Of a DNA stretch of 64,000 bases, positions 55,726 through 64,000 are shown in pieces. A program made the translations under genes and the position numbers. The DNA is from Salminus brasiliensis (taxonomy: Eukaryota; Chordata; Actinopteri; Characiformes; Bryconidae), in the NCBI RefSeq assembly GCF_030463535.1, contig NC_132897.1, positions 5,480,960 through 5,544,959 of the forward strand, given 5' to 3'. Numbering within the stretch: the stretch's first letter is position 1; the number at the start of each line of letters is the position of its first letter. Under the pieces are notes generated by a model. That model made no database searches. It was not told the origin of the DNA and saw only the letters and a list, made by a program, of their open reading frames with translations.

Positions 55726-55961
55726 TATGTAGCCGAATCTGTTCTAGTCCTGGCTGAGAGTTTTCGTGGTCTTCCAGATCTCAGCAGCTTGACCTCCACA
55801 GTTCCCCTGAATTTAAAACGCTTGGCTGCTTATCTTCTTATAGCCTTCCTCTGCATTGCGGGCGTCAATTACCTCTGCTTTCAGATCAACCCCCCATGGC
55901 TGTTGAGTGTTAGTATCGGGTTTAAATTGTACTATCAACCACATTATATTTTAAATATATA

Positions 55962-55967
55962 AATAAA
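55962..55967 (+). terminator. Candidate tesc poly(A) signal
   Basis: AATAAA, 671 bp after the stop codon, in an AT-rich context (AAATATATAAATAAATAAGG). Weakly supported. Confidence 0.4.
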
Positions 55968-56580
55968 TAAGGTTCCCATCACCAACAATGTACAGAAACC
56001 CAAGTAGGACCATTTATACGATACACCATCGTACAACAAACCACTCTGAACGACTTTGTTTACACCCCTATAACTGAAATATGCAGATTTGTCTGGGAAA
56101 AATGGGTGGAATTTCCCTTAAAGCACTACCAGCACTTACATACTGTGTAAACTCCCCTTCCTGCAGATCTCCATTAACAAAGCTATCACAGAATTGTTCC
56201 CCACACTAGTTAATGAGTCACTGAGCTCTATTCAAATGCTGTGCTCAAAGTTCTGTGCTTACTGTTCAAATCACTTCACTCTCCACACAGAAACCAAACA
56301 TTACACCTCTCAAAGGCTGTAGGACCTTGCGTGACCTTCAGAAAAGTGTTGGAGAATGGAGACAGGCAAACACAAAGAGCTTTAGTTTTGTAAAAGTGTA
56401 TTTAAAAGAAAACGGCCATAACTGACGTTCCTGTGGGATAATAACTGTAATATTGTAATTATGACTGAATTTGTACAATTTTATGTTTACATAATACAGT
56501 TTGCATATCACAACCAAAGCACTGAAGCCTTTGAGAAATGATCTTTTGTGCTCAGAGAATGAAATATATGCAGGAGACTA

Positions 56581-56887
56581 TACAATATATAGACAAAAGT
56601 ATTGGGACACCTCATTCATTGTTTTTTCTAAAATCAAGGCTATTAAAAAAATGTTACCTCTGCTGTCCATGGAGTCCACTGGAGCATTACTGGATGCACC
56701 ATCCATCAGTAGTTCCACTGCTCCACAGTTCAATGCTGGGGTGGTGGTGGGGGGTTGTAGCCCTCTAGCCCACGCCTGGCATTAATCTAGTATAGTGCCA
56801 ACATCTGTGTCAGCAATGGGGGCAACTTAATCCAGCCGAATGCATTCATTCGGAAGGGTGTCCACAAACATTTGGACATGTAGTGTA
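56581..56887 (+). mobile_element. TGGACAAAAGTATT-type MITE, copy 9 (internal deletion)
   Basis: Starts AATATATAGACAAAAGTATT and ends GTGTCCACAAACATTTGGAC, ATGTAGTGTA. Middle part is shorter than in other copies. Confidence 0.85.
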
Positions 56888-57107
56888 CCTAAAAGAGTAA
56901 ATCTATTCTCTGTTTGCTTTTAAAAACAAAAATACATCATTAACAGATGATTAACTCAAACATGAATCTACAGAGGTATGTTTGATAGCTTGTCCTCACA
57001 GTGTGCCGTTTCTGTTAGTGAACCTAAAGCAAACAGAGGAAATTGCTCAACAGGAGAAGCAGCTTCCACTTCCAAGGCCTCTCCTCTGACTCAGCGTGCA
57101 TTGTTGG

Positions 57108-57276
57108 TCATAGCCTAGATATCCGAGGGTCAGTCAGTGTGTCGTAAGGCATGGCCAGGCCGATGTTGTAGTTATAACCGCTCGTCTCACTGTAGCTGGA
57201 CCTGCAGATGGGCAGGACATGGTCCTGTGTGGAGGAGTCAACGGAGAAGTCGTAGTAGCAGATCACTCCCCGGTGT
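57108..57276 (-). CDS. fbxw8: fbxw8 last coding exon (stop)
   Basis: Starts with the third base of an Arg codon, then HRGVICYYDFSVDSSTQDHV to ISRL and TAG. Acceptor TTCAG to 57277. The C-terminus is some ten residues longer than the human one as I recall it. Confidence 0.94.
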
Positions 57277-60200
57277 CTGAAGAGAGAATGACAAGACAAA
57301 ATAAAGGGCTGTATGAGAAGACGGGGGACGGGGGTTACGATATTTTATAGTATCCATATTAACCCATATTTATAGTCCTTTCTGTCTATTTCTGGGAGCT
57401 GCACTCCAAAGCCTAGGCTGCAGCCCAGGTAGGCTGCATTTCCCTGGCTGTCACTATGGGGGCACTAGAAAAATGGCGCGAAACCAAACCTCCAGAGCTT
57501 TCAGAGTTCGTTACAAATGTTAGTTTTTATTATTGTAATTAATTTCCCTGTGTTTTCACTGTCACTAATGAATTAAATGATGCATGTACTTAATGAATTG
57601 TGCTTAAAATGAGCAGGACCAAGCAACAGTACAGTCGAAGTGACGCCATAGTAGAATTTACAGGGTTTCAAAGTGGCTTAGTGGTTTAACACGCTGCCCC
57701 TATAGCCTGGAGGTCACGAGTTTGAATCCCAAGCCATGACGATTTGCCATCAGCGGCCTAAGTCCAAGGGAGCGCAGTTGGCCATGCTGTTGGATGGCAC
57801 AAGTGTCTGTTAGCTGGTGCGGTGGAGCTGGGGACCCAATGGTTTCCTATGAGTGTGTCGGCTGCTTGTTTGAAAAGAGGCAGATTTGTTAAGTCCTTAC
57901 CCTCCTAGTGTCGGGAGCATTGCTAGTGCTAGGGGGAGTTACGAACGGGGGAGGTGGGGTTAATTGACTGTACCAAATTTTGAGAAAAAGGGTAAAATTC
58001 GATAAGCAAATGATAAATAAATAAAATAATAAATTGCACACCCTCCCCTTTTTTTTTTACTTTTTAAAAAATACATTTTTTACGATTTTCACCCATTTTC
58101 TCCCCAATTTGGACCGGAAAGTCAAATGCCCTGACCTCCGATGTGTGCACAGTCAAGTTTTTTTTAAACCAACACGCCTGGAGGGACCAGCCTGCAGACG
58201 CCAGTGACTGCCAGCACCGCAGCGAACGATTGCTAGCTACCCACCTGGAGAGAGCAAGGCCAACTGTGCTCTCTCTGGGCCTCGGCTGCCGATGGCAAGC
58301 AGCATTAGATGGATGGAGATGGCCTCACTTAAAGAACCCTCTATAGCACCCTGTATTCTGAGGAGGGTAGCACAGCACAGCATAACCATATGTACAGTTA
58401 TTGTCTATTGTATGGACATTTCTATTGGTCCATACATCAGTGACCACACAATGTCAAGGTCAGCTGGGGTTTTCAGATGGAGTTACAAGGCTGGCATGAA
58501 TGCTGATGGTCAGACCAAGCTCTCCAGTCCCTCTCAGCTACCTGCGGTGTGCAGTGAGGTCATCGTCTGTGATGCAGGCGCCGCGTGGGCTCTTCTCGTC
58601 AGGGATGTTGGCCGTCACCAGGGCGCTGGCGTTAAAGCGTGTGTGGCGAACAGGGTGTCTGCACACAGAGACAGAGAAGCACATCAACCCCCACATCTAC
58701 AAACACTCAGTGCTGTGTGATCTTCTCATCCCTGCCAGTTCATCTGCATCCAAACACAGCTGGCATCTTCTGCACTGATGTGATGATGAGGTCGTGAAGT
58801 CACCCTGCACATTTACCCCTAAATAATACAGTGCTGATAATAAAGCCAGAGAGAGACAATGTGCTGAATATGAAATGAATATTAAAGTAATTCCAAGTGA
58901 CCTTAGTACGCTATACGGACAAAAGTAATGGGACACTTGATATTTCATTGTTTCTTGTTCCAAAATCGACAACTCCCATAAGTATTGGATGGAGCACCAT
59001 CATTATCCCAAAAAAAACAGTTCCACTGCTCCAGAGCTCAATGCTGTGTGTGTACGCATTTGCACATCTGTGTCAGCAATGGGTGCGGCTTAAAGTAGCT
59101 GAATGCATTTCATTAGAAGGGGTGTCCACAAACATTTGGACATACTGTGTGTTAAACCAACCAGATCATACAATGTGCTACCCCTCTCACATTCTGCTAA
59201 TAGGAATCACTGCCAGGGCCAACCCCTGAAGGTTTAACATGTGCCATTCTCTGAAGCATGTGACAGCAGCAGCCGTATGTTTTCAACCTGACACTTGCGC
59301 AGCCACTGTGTGTGTGTGTGTGTGTGTGTGTGTTTTGTCTATTACACTAGAGTTGGGTCTAGTGTTGATATAGTAAAGCAGCCAGGAGTAAATCCTGCCC
59401 TGCCTTTCGGATTTCCCCAGATTTACATCTGTTAGTCATTCTGGGACCAGTAGCAAAACATGTTCACATATGGACAAAAGTATTGGGACACCTACAGGTG
59501 CTTTTGAGACATCACATTCTAAACCCATAGGCATTAATTAGGTCTGGAGCTTTGCAGTTATTGAGTCAGCAGAGCGTTGGAGACTTTTCTGCACTATGCT
59601 CTGAGCTCAGCACTCGGCCCTAACCCCGCTCTGTAACTTTACCTGGTCGGACACTCTGTGGCTGAGTTACACTCTGTGGTTCCTCCTAAACGCTTCCACT
59701 TTTTAATAATACCGCTCACAGCTTATGGTGGAAGATCTAGAAGGGAAGAAATTACACCAACTGACTTTTTGGTGCAGCTGTGGCTCCTATTACATACAGA
59801 AGCGCGCTGGAGTTAGCCGGAGTGAGCTTTTTAGGGCAGACTGCATGGCTAGGGGCTTGATTTGATACACCCGTGGCAATGGGACTGAATGAAACACTCA
59901 AATTCAATGATTAAGAGGTGTGTCCCAATACTTTTGTCCACATAGTGTACTTCTATAAAGCAGTTTTACTTGCGAGAGTGGGGAGTTTTTCTAATAATTT
60001 CCTCACATTGACAAAATATTGGCAATATACAGAATATACAATACTGAAGCAATGGTAGGAAATGATGAGGACACTGTGGTGAACATGTGGCTGTTTAACA
60101 GGAGAAGCAGAGGCTATTTGGCCTTGTGAATTTGCCACAATTATTACCTCTCAGACTCATCAGACTTTGCTTATTTTCAGAATTACCCTCTCTGTAGTCT

Positions 60201-61860
60201 TCAGGACCTTCCTTGACCTTGTTTGTGTGCTCTGAACTAGGTAGTCTTTTTTTCAGAAGCTCCTCTGTTAGAAAATGCCAGTGTTAGGGTGCTGCATGCT
60301 ATTATGGATGATCTACAACACTGTGATGAGACACAGGAGCACATTCAGTGCAAGACTCATTCCACTGAAACACCACAGAGCGCCACAGGAGGTCATTTGT
60401 TACCTGTGGCCATCAAACTCTAGAACTTAGTGTGTGACCCTATGGTTCAGCTGTGCAATACTTAAATTATACTGTTCATATGTGCAGCAATAATAACAGC
60501 ACTGTAATTCAATTTAATGTGTGCAATAATTTTCCATATTTATTATCACAGTTATTACCAATACGCCACGTTACTATATTCAATTAATTTATATATAAAA
60601 GTTTTTCTAAATCTTTCTCTTTTGTCCTAAATTTATTTTATTGTGTGTATTGAGTGTTTATTCTTACACAATTGGTTGCAACTGTAACAACTGCAATTTC
60701 CCTCCTGGGATCAATAAAGTATTTCTGATTCTGTTACTAATGCGAAGCACCAAAAGCTATTTGAGTACTAATAGCACCCTCTTGTGGAGGATCTTGAGCC
60801 TGCTCATTAATGTGTGTGACAGAATGACAAGCCAAGGGCCGGATTAATTGGAGTTTTCTAGGTTTTTTCTTAGATGTCCTTCTTTTTCTTAATTTTTCTT
60901 CTTTTTTTTTTTTTTTTTTACCATTAGCGGAATGGACCATCAAGCAGAGGCTATTTGGCCTTGTGAATTTGTCACATTTATTAGCTCCGAGACCCATCAG
61001 ACTTAGTTTTTTTCCTCCCAATGTTATTTAATTCAGTATTACACTCTCAGTAGACTTTAGGACACTTCTTAGGGAACATGACTGTACCAGTTCTTTTTTG
61101 ATTGCCTTCACACATCTTGACTTCAGGCTTTTATTTTATATGTTATTTTTTTCTTTTAAAATAATATTTTTAAAAAGCTACCTTTCAAATATGCACCTTC
61201 CCAGATAAGATTAGACATCGACCCAGTTTACACCTGATCACTTCATGTGACTAGTATCTGGACTGTATCCTGACTGTATCCAGGTTTTAGCCACATTTGT
61301 TTACACTGGGCAGTCTGATGCATGTTCGGGTAGTCAGACTGAAATCTGATCGCTGTGTGGGATGGAATATGCAAATTTGCTCATTGCACGGCAATCATTA
61401 GTGGTGTTTGGCTTGTACTGGGAGGGGTTTTGGTTGTTGGATGAATCTTGGAGAGATGAGCGTGTTCGACATAGCTCAAATGCGTCTCAGATCAGACCTC
61501 CTCCTGCAGTGGTTTGAGTGATCGGATCTGTATCTGATTTAAATGTGTCTTGGGCGTCTATGTGGCTCAGCCTTACCCAAATATAATCCTGATCCTGCAT
61601 GAAGTCACCAGGTGTAAACGGCTTATTGGAGCTTGAGGTAGCTCGAGAAAATCATTGTGTGAATTCGATGATTTGTGGCCTCTCACCTGTTGTGCATCTC
61701 CCAGAGTTTTGCGCCCATCCTCATTTCCCACACGCCGACCAATCCCTCGCCACCGCCGCTAACAATCTTCCAGTCGTCTGCCTGCACTGTGGTCACCCCC
61801 AGGTGATGGGCGTAGAGGGAAACCACTGAGGTGCCGGTGCGCAGGTCAAACACTCTGACC
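57108..61860 (-). CDS. fbxw8: F-box/WD repeat protein 8, last three coding exons
   Basis: Substrate receptor that pairs with CUL7 (and CUL1) in cullin-RING ligases. Minus-strand exons 61860-61687, 58658-58542 and 57276-57108 join in phase (each junction splits a codon after two bases). The first carries WD-repeat sequence: VFDLRTGTSVVSLYAHHLGV, DDWKIVSGGGEGLVGVWEM and KLWEMHNR. Then follow HPVRHTRFNASALVTANIPD, DDDLTAHRR, and HRGVICYYDFSVD, LPICRSSYSE, GLAMPYDTLTDPRISRL before the stop. The C-terminal motifs HRRHRG, YDFSVD, LPICRSS and AxPY match the FBXW8 end as I know it. The F-box and earlier WD repeats lie beyond position 64000. Tail to tail with tesc. Confidence 0.95.
57669..58035 (+). 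mobile_element. tRNA-derived SINE, forward copy
   Basis: A box in GTGGCTTAGTGGTTTAACAC, B box in GGTCACGAGTTTGAATCCC, body with TTTGCCATCAGCGGCCTAAG and GGGAGCGCAGTTGGCCATGC, and an AAATGATAAATAAATAAAA tail. The best full-length member in the window. Confidence 0.83.
58055..58310 (-). mobile_element. Same SINE family, reverse copy
   Basis: The reverse complement gives ATGCTGCTTGCCATCGGCAG, GAGAGCACAGTTGGCCTTGC and a tail end CCAAATTGGGGAGAAAATGG, matching the 57669 copy in order. Diverged in the middle. Confidence 0.7.
58542..58658 (-). CDS. fbxw8: fbxw8 penultimate coding exon
   Basis: 117 bp; HPVRHTRFNASALVTANIPD then EKSPRGACITDDDLTAHR. Acceptor GCAG to 58659; donor GTAGCT from 58541. 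Confidence 0.95.
58908..59151 (+). mobile_element. TGGACAAAAGTATT-type MITE, copy 10 (internal deletion)
   Basis: Starts ACGCTATACGGACAAAAGTA and ends GGTGTCCACAAACATTTGGA then CATACTGTG. Only about 240 bp. Confidence 0.85.
59465..59948. mobile_element. MITE with same termini, different interior
   Basis: The left TGGACAAAAGTATTGGGACA (59471-59490) is mirrored at 59922-59941 as an inverted repeat. The interior (TACAGGTGCTTTTGAGACAT, AACCCCGCTCTGTAACTTTA) shares no landmarks with the other copies. Confidence 0.82.
60103..60235. repeat. ~130-bp direct repeat, copy A
   Basis: AGCAGAGGCTATTTGGCCTT, GTGAATTTGCCACAATTATT, CATCAGACTTTGCTTATTTT; close copy at 60942-61075. Confidence 0.82.
60275..60735 (+). 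mobile_element. LINE 3' end fragment
   Basis: A plus-strand frame reads RVLHAIMDDLQHCDETQEHI then a short divergent stretch ending at a stop. The 3' UTR ends CCTCCTGGGATCAATAAAGT, ATTTCTGATTCTG, a tail typical of fish LINEs. Confidence 0.65.
60942..61075. repeat. ~130-bp direct repeat, copy B
   Basis: AGCAGAGGCTATTTGGCCTT, GTGAATTTGTCACATTTATT, CATCAGACTTAGTTTTTTTC; same orientation as 60103-60235. Confidence 0.82.
61687..61860 (-). CDS. fbxw8: fbxw8 antepenultimate coding exon (WD repeat)
   Basis: 174 bp; VRVFDLRTGTSVVSLYAHHL, GVTTVQADDWKIVSGGGEGL, VGVWEMRMGAKLWEMHN. Acceptor TTAG to 61861; donor GTGAGA from 61686. Carries the GG-x(n)-VWE signature of a WD repeat. Confidence 0.95.
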
Positions 61861-62672
61861 CTAAGAAAGAGCAAATGAAAGCATGAATTAATGAACGTCT
61901 AAGAAGACTGCGACCGGACGGGTAGACGGACGAGACGCTGGAGACGTCGGTTACTTTGCATTCCCTTCCAATTAACGTCATTTCTAACAAGATAAGTTCC
62001 TCTGAAATTTCTCAAGCCATCAATGTGTGGCTTTGTGATGATCAAACATTGGCTTTCACTCCAAAGGCAACGCAATAAGTGGCCAGAAAAAGGCACAAAG
62101 GATGCCGAAACCATCTGTGCCACAGTTCCTTAATGGTACCAAAGGCAGCCAAGAGATGACTGCATGTGGTCGCCTTTCCCTCAAGTTAATCACTGGAATC
62201 TAATTACGCTTTAGACGGGGAAATGATTCATTCGAGGTTTGAAGATATTGAGTTATACATTCAGAGCGGAGCTTTTTTTTTTAACATAGCAGATTTGAGA
62301 CATGGCTCCCAAGCAACAGGGCTTCACCTGAGACTTCTCCTCTCTTCTGAGGGGGTGGAATACAGTTACTGGCAATTTCTCGCAGTCATTAATCTCATAC
62401 TGGAACTAGGGATGATTTCAGAGGGCTGTCGGGGAACACGTTCCTTTCAATTAATCACAAATATGATTTTCCAACAGGTCCTCTGCCAGCCTCTGACCAA
62501 AAAAAAAAAAAAAACAAAAAAAAAACCACCCCTACACATTACAACTAGAGACTAGAGATGGCATATTAGTATCAGTGGGGATCGGTATAACACACACGCT
62601 CGCAGTGTGTGAGGCTAGTTGTGTTTGAGTGCTCAGTAGCTTGTCTTTTAAGGAAATGCCAGTGTTACTGAT

Positions 62673-62759
<87 letters not shown>
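62673..62759. repeat. (CA)n microsatellite, long
   Basis: About 43 uninterrupted CA units in an fbxw8 intron, the longest CA tract in the window. Confidence 0.98.
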
Positions 62760-62760
<1 letters not shown>

Positions 62761-63260
62761 CTCTGGAAAAATGTTAAAGACCACTTAATTTTTTCCCCTC
62801 AAATCCCTTGCCTACTGTTAAGCATGGGGGTGGGTGTATCGTGCTTAGTGACTGTGTGGCAGCCAGTGGAAACATTGCAGAGGTAGATTGAAGAATTGCT
62901 TCTACCAATAATATCCAAACAAAATTTAGTCGAGGTACTAAGCTGAAATTTAACCCTTTAAACCTTAAAGGCCTGTACTTGGCCCTGTACTTTGACTACT
63001 CAGTATCAAGTGACATAAATTATTATCATTATAATTATTATCATCATTTCTTTGCATTATTTGAGCAGTTGTTTTTGAGCAACTGTCATTTCAGCATATA
63101 TAAATAAATACTGTAGTAATTTCTTATTTGGAATTTGGGGGAAATGTTGTTCATGGTTTATGAAATACAATGCAAATGTTAATTTCCCTTAAACACACTA
63201 CCTATAAATAGTAAAACCAGAGAAATTGATCATGTAGGACGGTCTCTTATTTTTATCCAG

Positions 63261-63298
<38 letters not shown>

Positions 63299-63489
63299 TT
63301 TTTTTGTCATTTTTTTTATCTCTCTCATATAAATATATATAATTTATTTTCTTTTTTATTTCAATTAGAAATGTCTTGATTTTTGGGAACACCTCACTGG
63401 AGGGTGCGTGACACCAATGACAACTAAATAAATCTACATAAACATAAACACTGCTATCACACATTAACTTCATATTTCCTAAAAGAAAC

Positions 63490-63625
63490 TTTACAGGAGA
63501 AATAAAAAATGGACATCAATATAGAAAAATAAATTTCACGTTATTGTGGAGCATTTCTATTGGTTCATTCATCATGAAATTTTGATTTTAGACCCAATGT
63601 ACAGAACAAAAATGGAGAGACACGT
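63490..63625 (+). repeat. ACAGGAGAAGGAAAA-type dispersed repeat, copy in fbxw8
   Basis: ACAGGAGAAATAAAAAATGG, CATTTCTATTGGTTCATTCA, TCATGAAATTTTGA; matches the layout of 30851-31020 and 53838-54005. Confidence 0.68.
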
Positions 63626-64000
63626 TTTTGCGAGACAATGACGATTTAGAAAGGCTTTTTCTATCAAGGGTTTGTTGCAATAAAAAAAAATATAACTACA
63701 AACTTAGTGGCATAATCCTTCAGAAGCGTCTTATAAAAGGCTTGCGTACGTATTAGGTAGCCTTACAAAACACTGGCTTTCAGTAAAGTGTTACTATACA
63801 TGTCTTTAGGACTGTCTTGAGCCTTTTTCAGTCACAAATTTTGGAATTTTTGAAGGCCAATAGATTATGTCATTTTTATCATTGGGCCTTTTTGAACCAC
63901 TAATTATTGACGGTCATAATAAGTGGTACAACTCGATTGCTACTATAATCAACAGTGACGGCCCTACTAAGTGCACAGATACCATTTACCAATATCGTGC

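Larger units (their letters stand above)
55292..57107. other. tesc / fbxw8 3' intergenic region
   Basis: Tail-to-tail interval with both 3' UTRs. Holds a dispersed repeat (55443-55725), an AATAAA on plus at 55962-55967 (possible tesc poly(A) signal), and MITE copy 9. No clear poly(A) signal for fbxw8 was picked out. Confidence 0.7.
57277..58541 (-). other. fbxw8 intron before the last exon
   Basis: Contains two SINE copies of one family facing each other (57669-58035 plus, 58055-58310 minus), separated by about 20 bp. Confidence 0.75.
58659..61686 (-). other. fbxw8 intron (3.0 kb)
   Basis: Contains MITE copies 10 and 11, a GT tract (59311-59332), a LINE 3' end (60275-60735) between two copies of a ~130-bp repeat (60103-60235, 60942-61075). 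61200-61600 looks unique. Confidence 0.77.
61861..64000 (-). other. fbxw8 intron, partial
   Basis: No exon was found up to the window end. Holds a possibly conserved non-coding stretch (62100-62480), a long CA tract (62673-62759), a short CA tract (63272-63298) and a dispersed-repeat copy (63490-63625). Confidence 0.75.

Overview
This is vertebrate nuclear DNA, almost certainly from a teleost fish. It has short conserved exons with GT-AG introns, dense CA/GA/TA microsatellites, many decayed Tc1/mariner-type elements and MITEs, tRNA-derived SINEs and fragments of LINE 3' ends. Several repeat families look like ones I associate with otophysan fishes (characins, catfishes), but that placement is tentative.

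I can support four protein-coding genes, all assembled from exons by splice sites, reading phase and family homology. (1) nf2 (merlin), minus strand: coding exons 1-5 (residues 1-172, the N-terminal part of the FERM domain) at 24235 down to 1603; the rest lies off the left edge. (2) fbxo21, plus strand, complete: 12 coding exons from 26815 to 41227, 633 residues, with a likely poly(A) signal at 42589. (3) tesc (tescalcin), plus strand, complete: 8 coding exons from 45104 to 55291, 219 residues. (4) fbxw8, minus strand: its last three coding exons (61860 down to 57108); the 5' part lies off the right edge.

Layout: nf2 and fbxo21 are head to head across 2.6 kb that holds a ~1.2 kb TATC/TTTA simple-repeat field. 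fbxo21 and tesc are tandem. tesc and fbxw8 are tail to tail. The fbxo21-tesc-fbxw8 order and orientation match human 12q24.22 as I know it; nf2 next to fbxo21 does not match human (NF2 is on 22q12). The genes are not an operon. FBXO21 and FBXW8 are both substrate receptors of cullin-RING ligases, merlin is a cortical FERM tumour suppressor, and tescalcin is a myristoylated EF-hand partner of Na+/H+ exchangers.

Everything else is intronic or intergenic sequence dominated by repeats. The most unusual are: a 41-bp-derived minisatellite in tesc intron 4 carrying 15 perfect three-unit heat-shock-element matches; two copies of a TTTACATTTACCACAATTAAG-type array that bracket the tesc promoter and exon 1; ~400-bp direct repeats that bracket nf2 exon 4; a CAGTAG tandem acceptor at fbxo21 exon 8; inverted SINE pairs; and nested or fold-back MITEs. 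I found no CRISPR array, operon, structural RNA gene or evident new multi-gene system.
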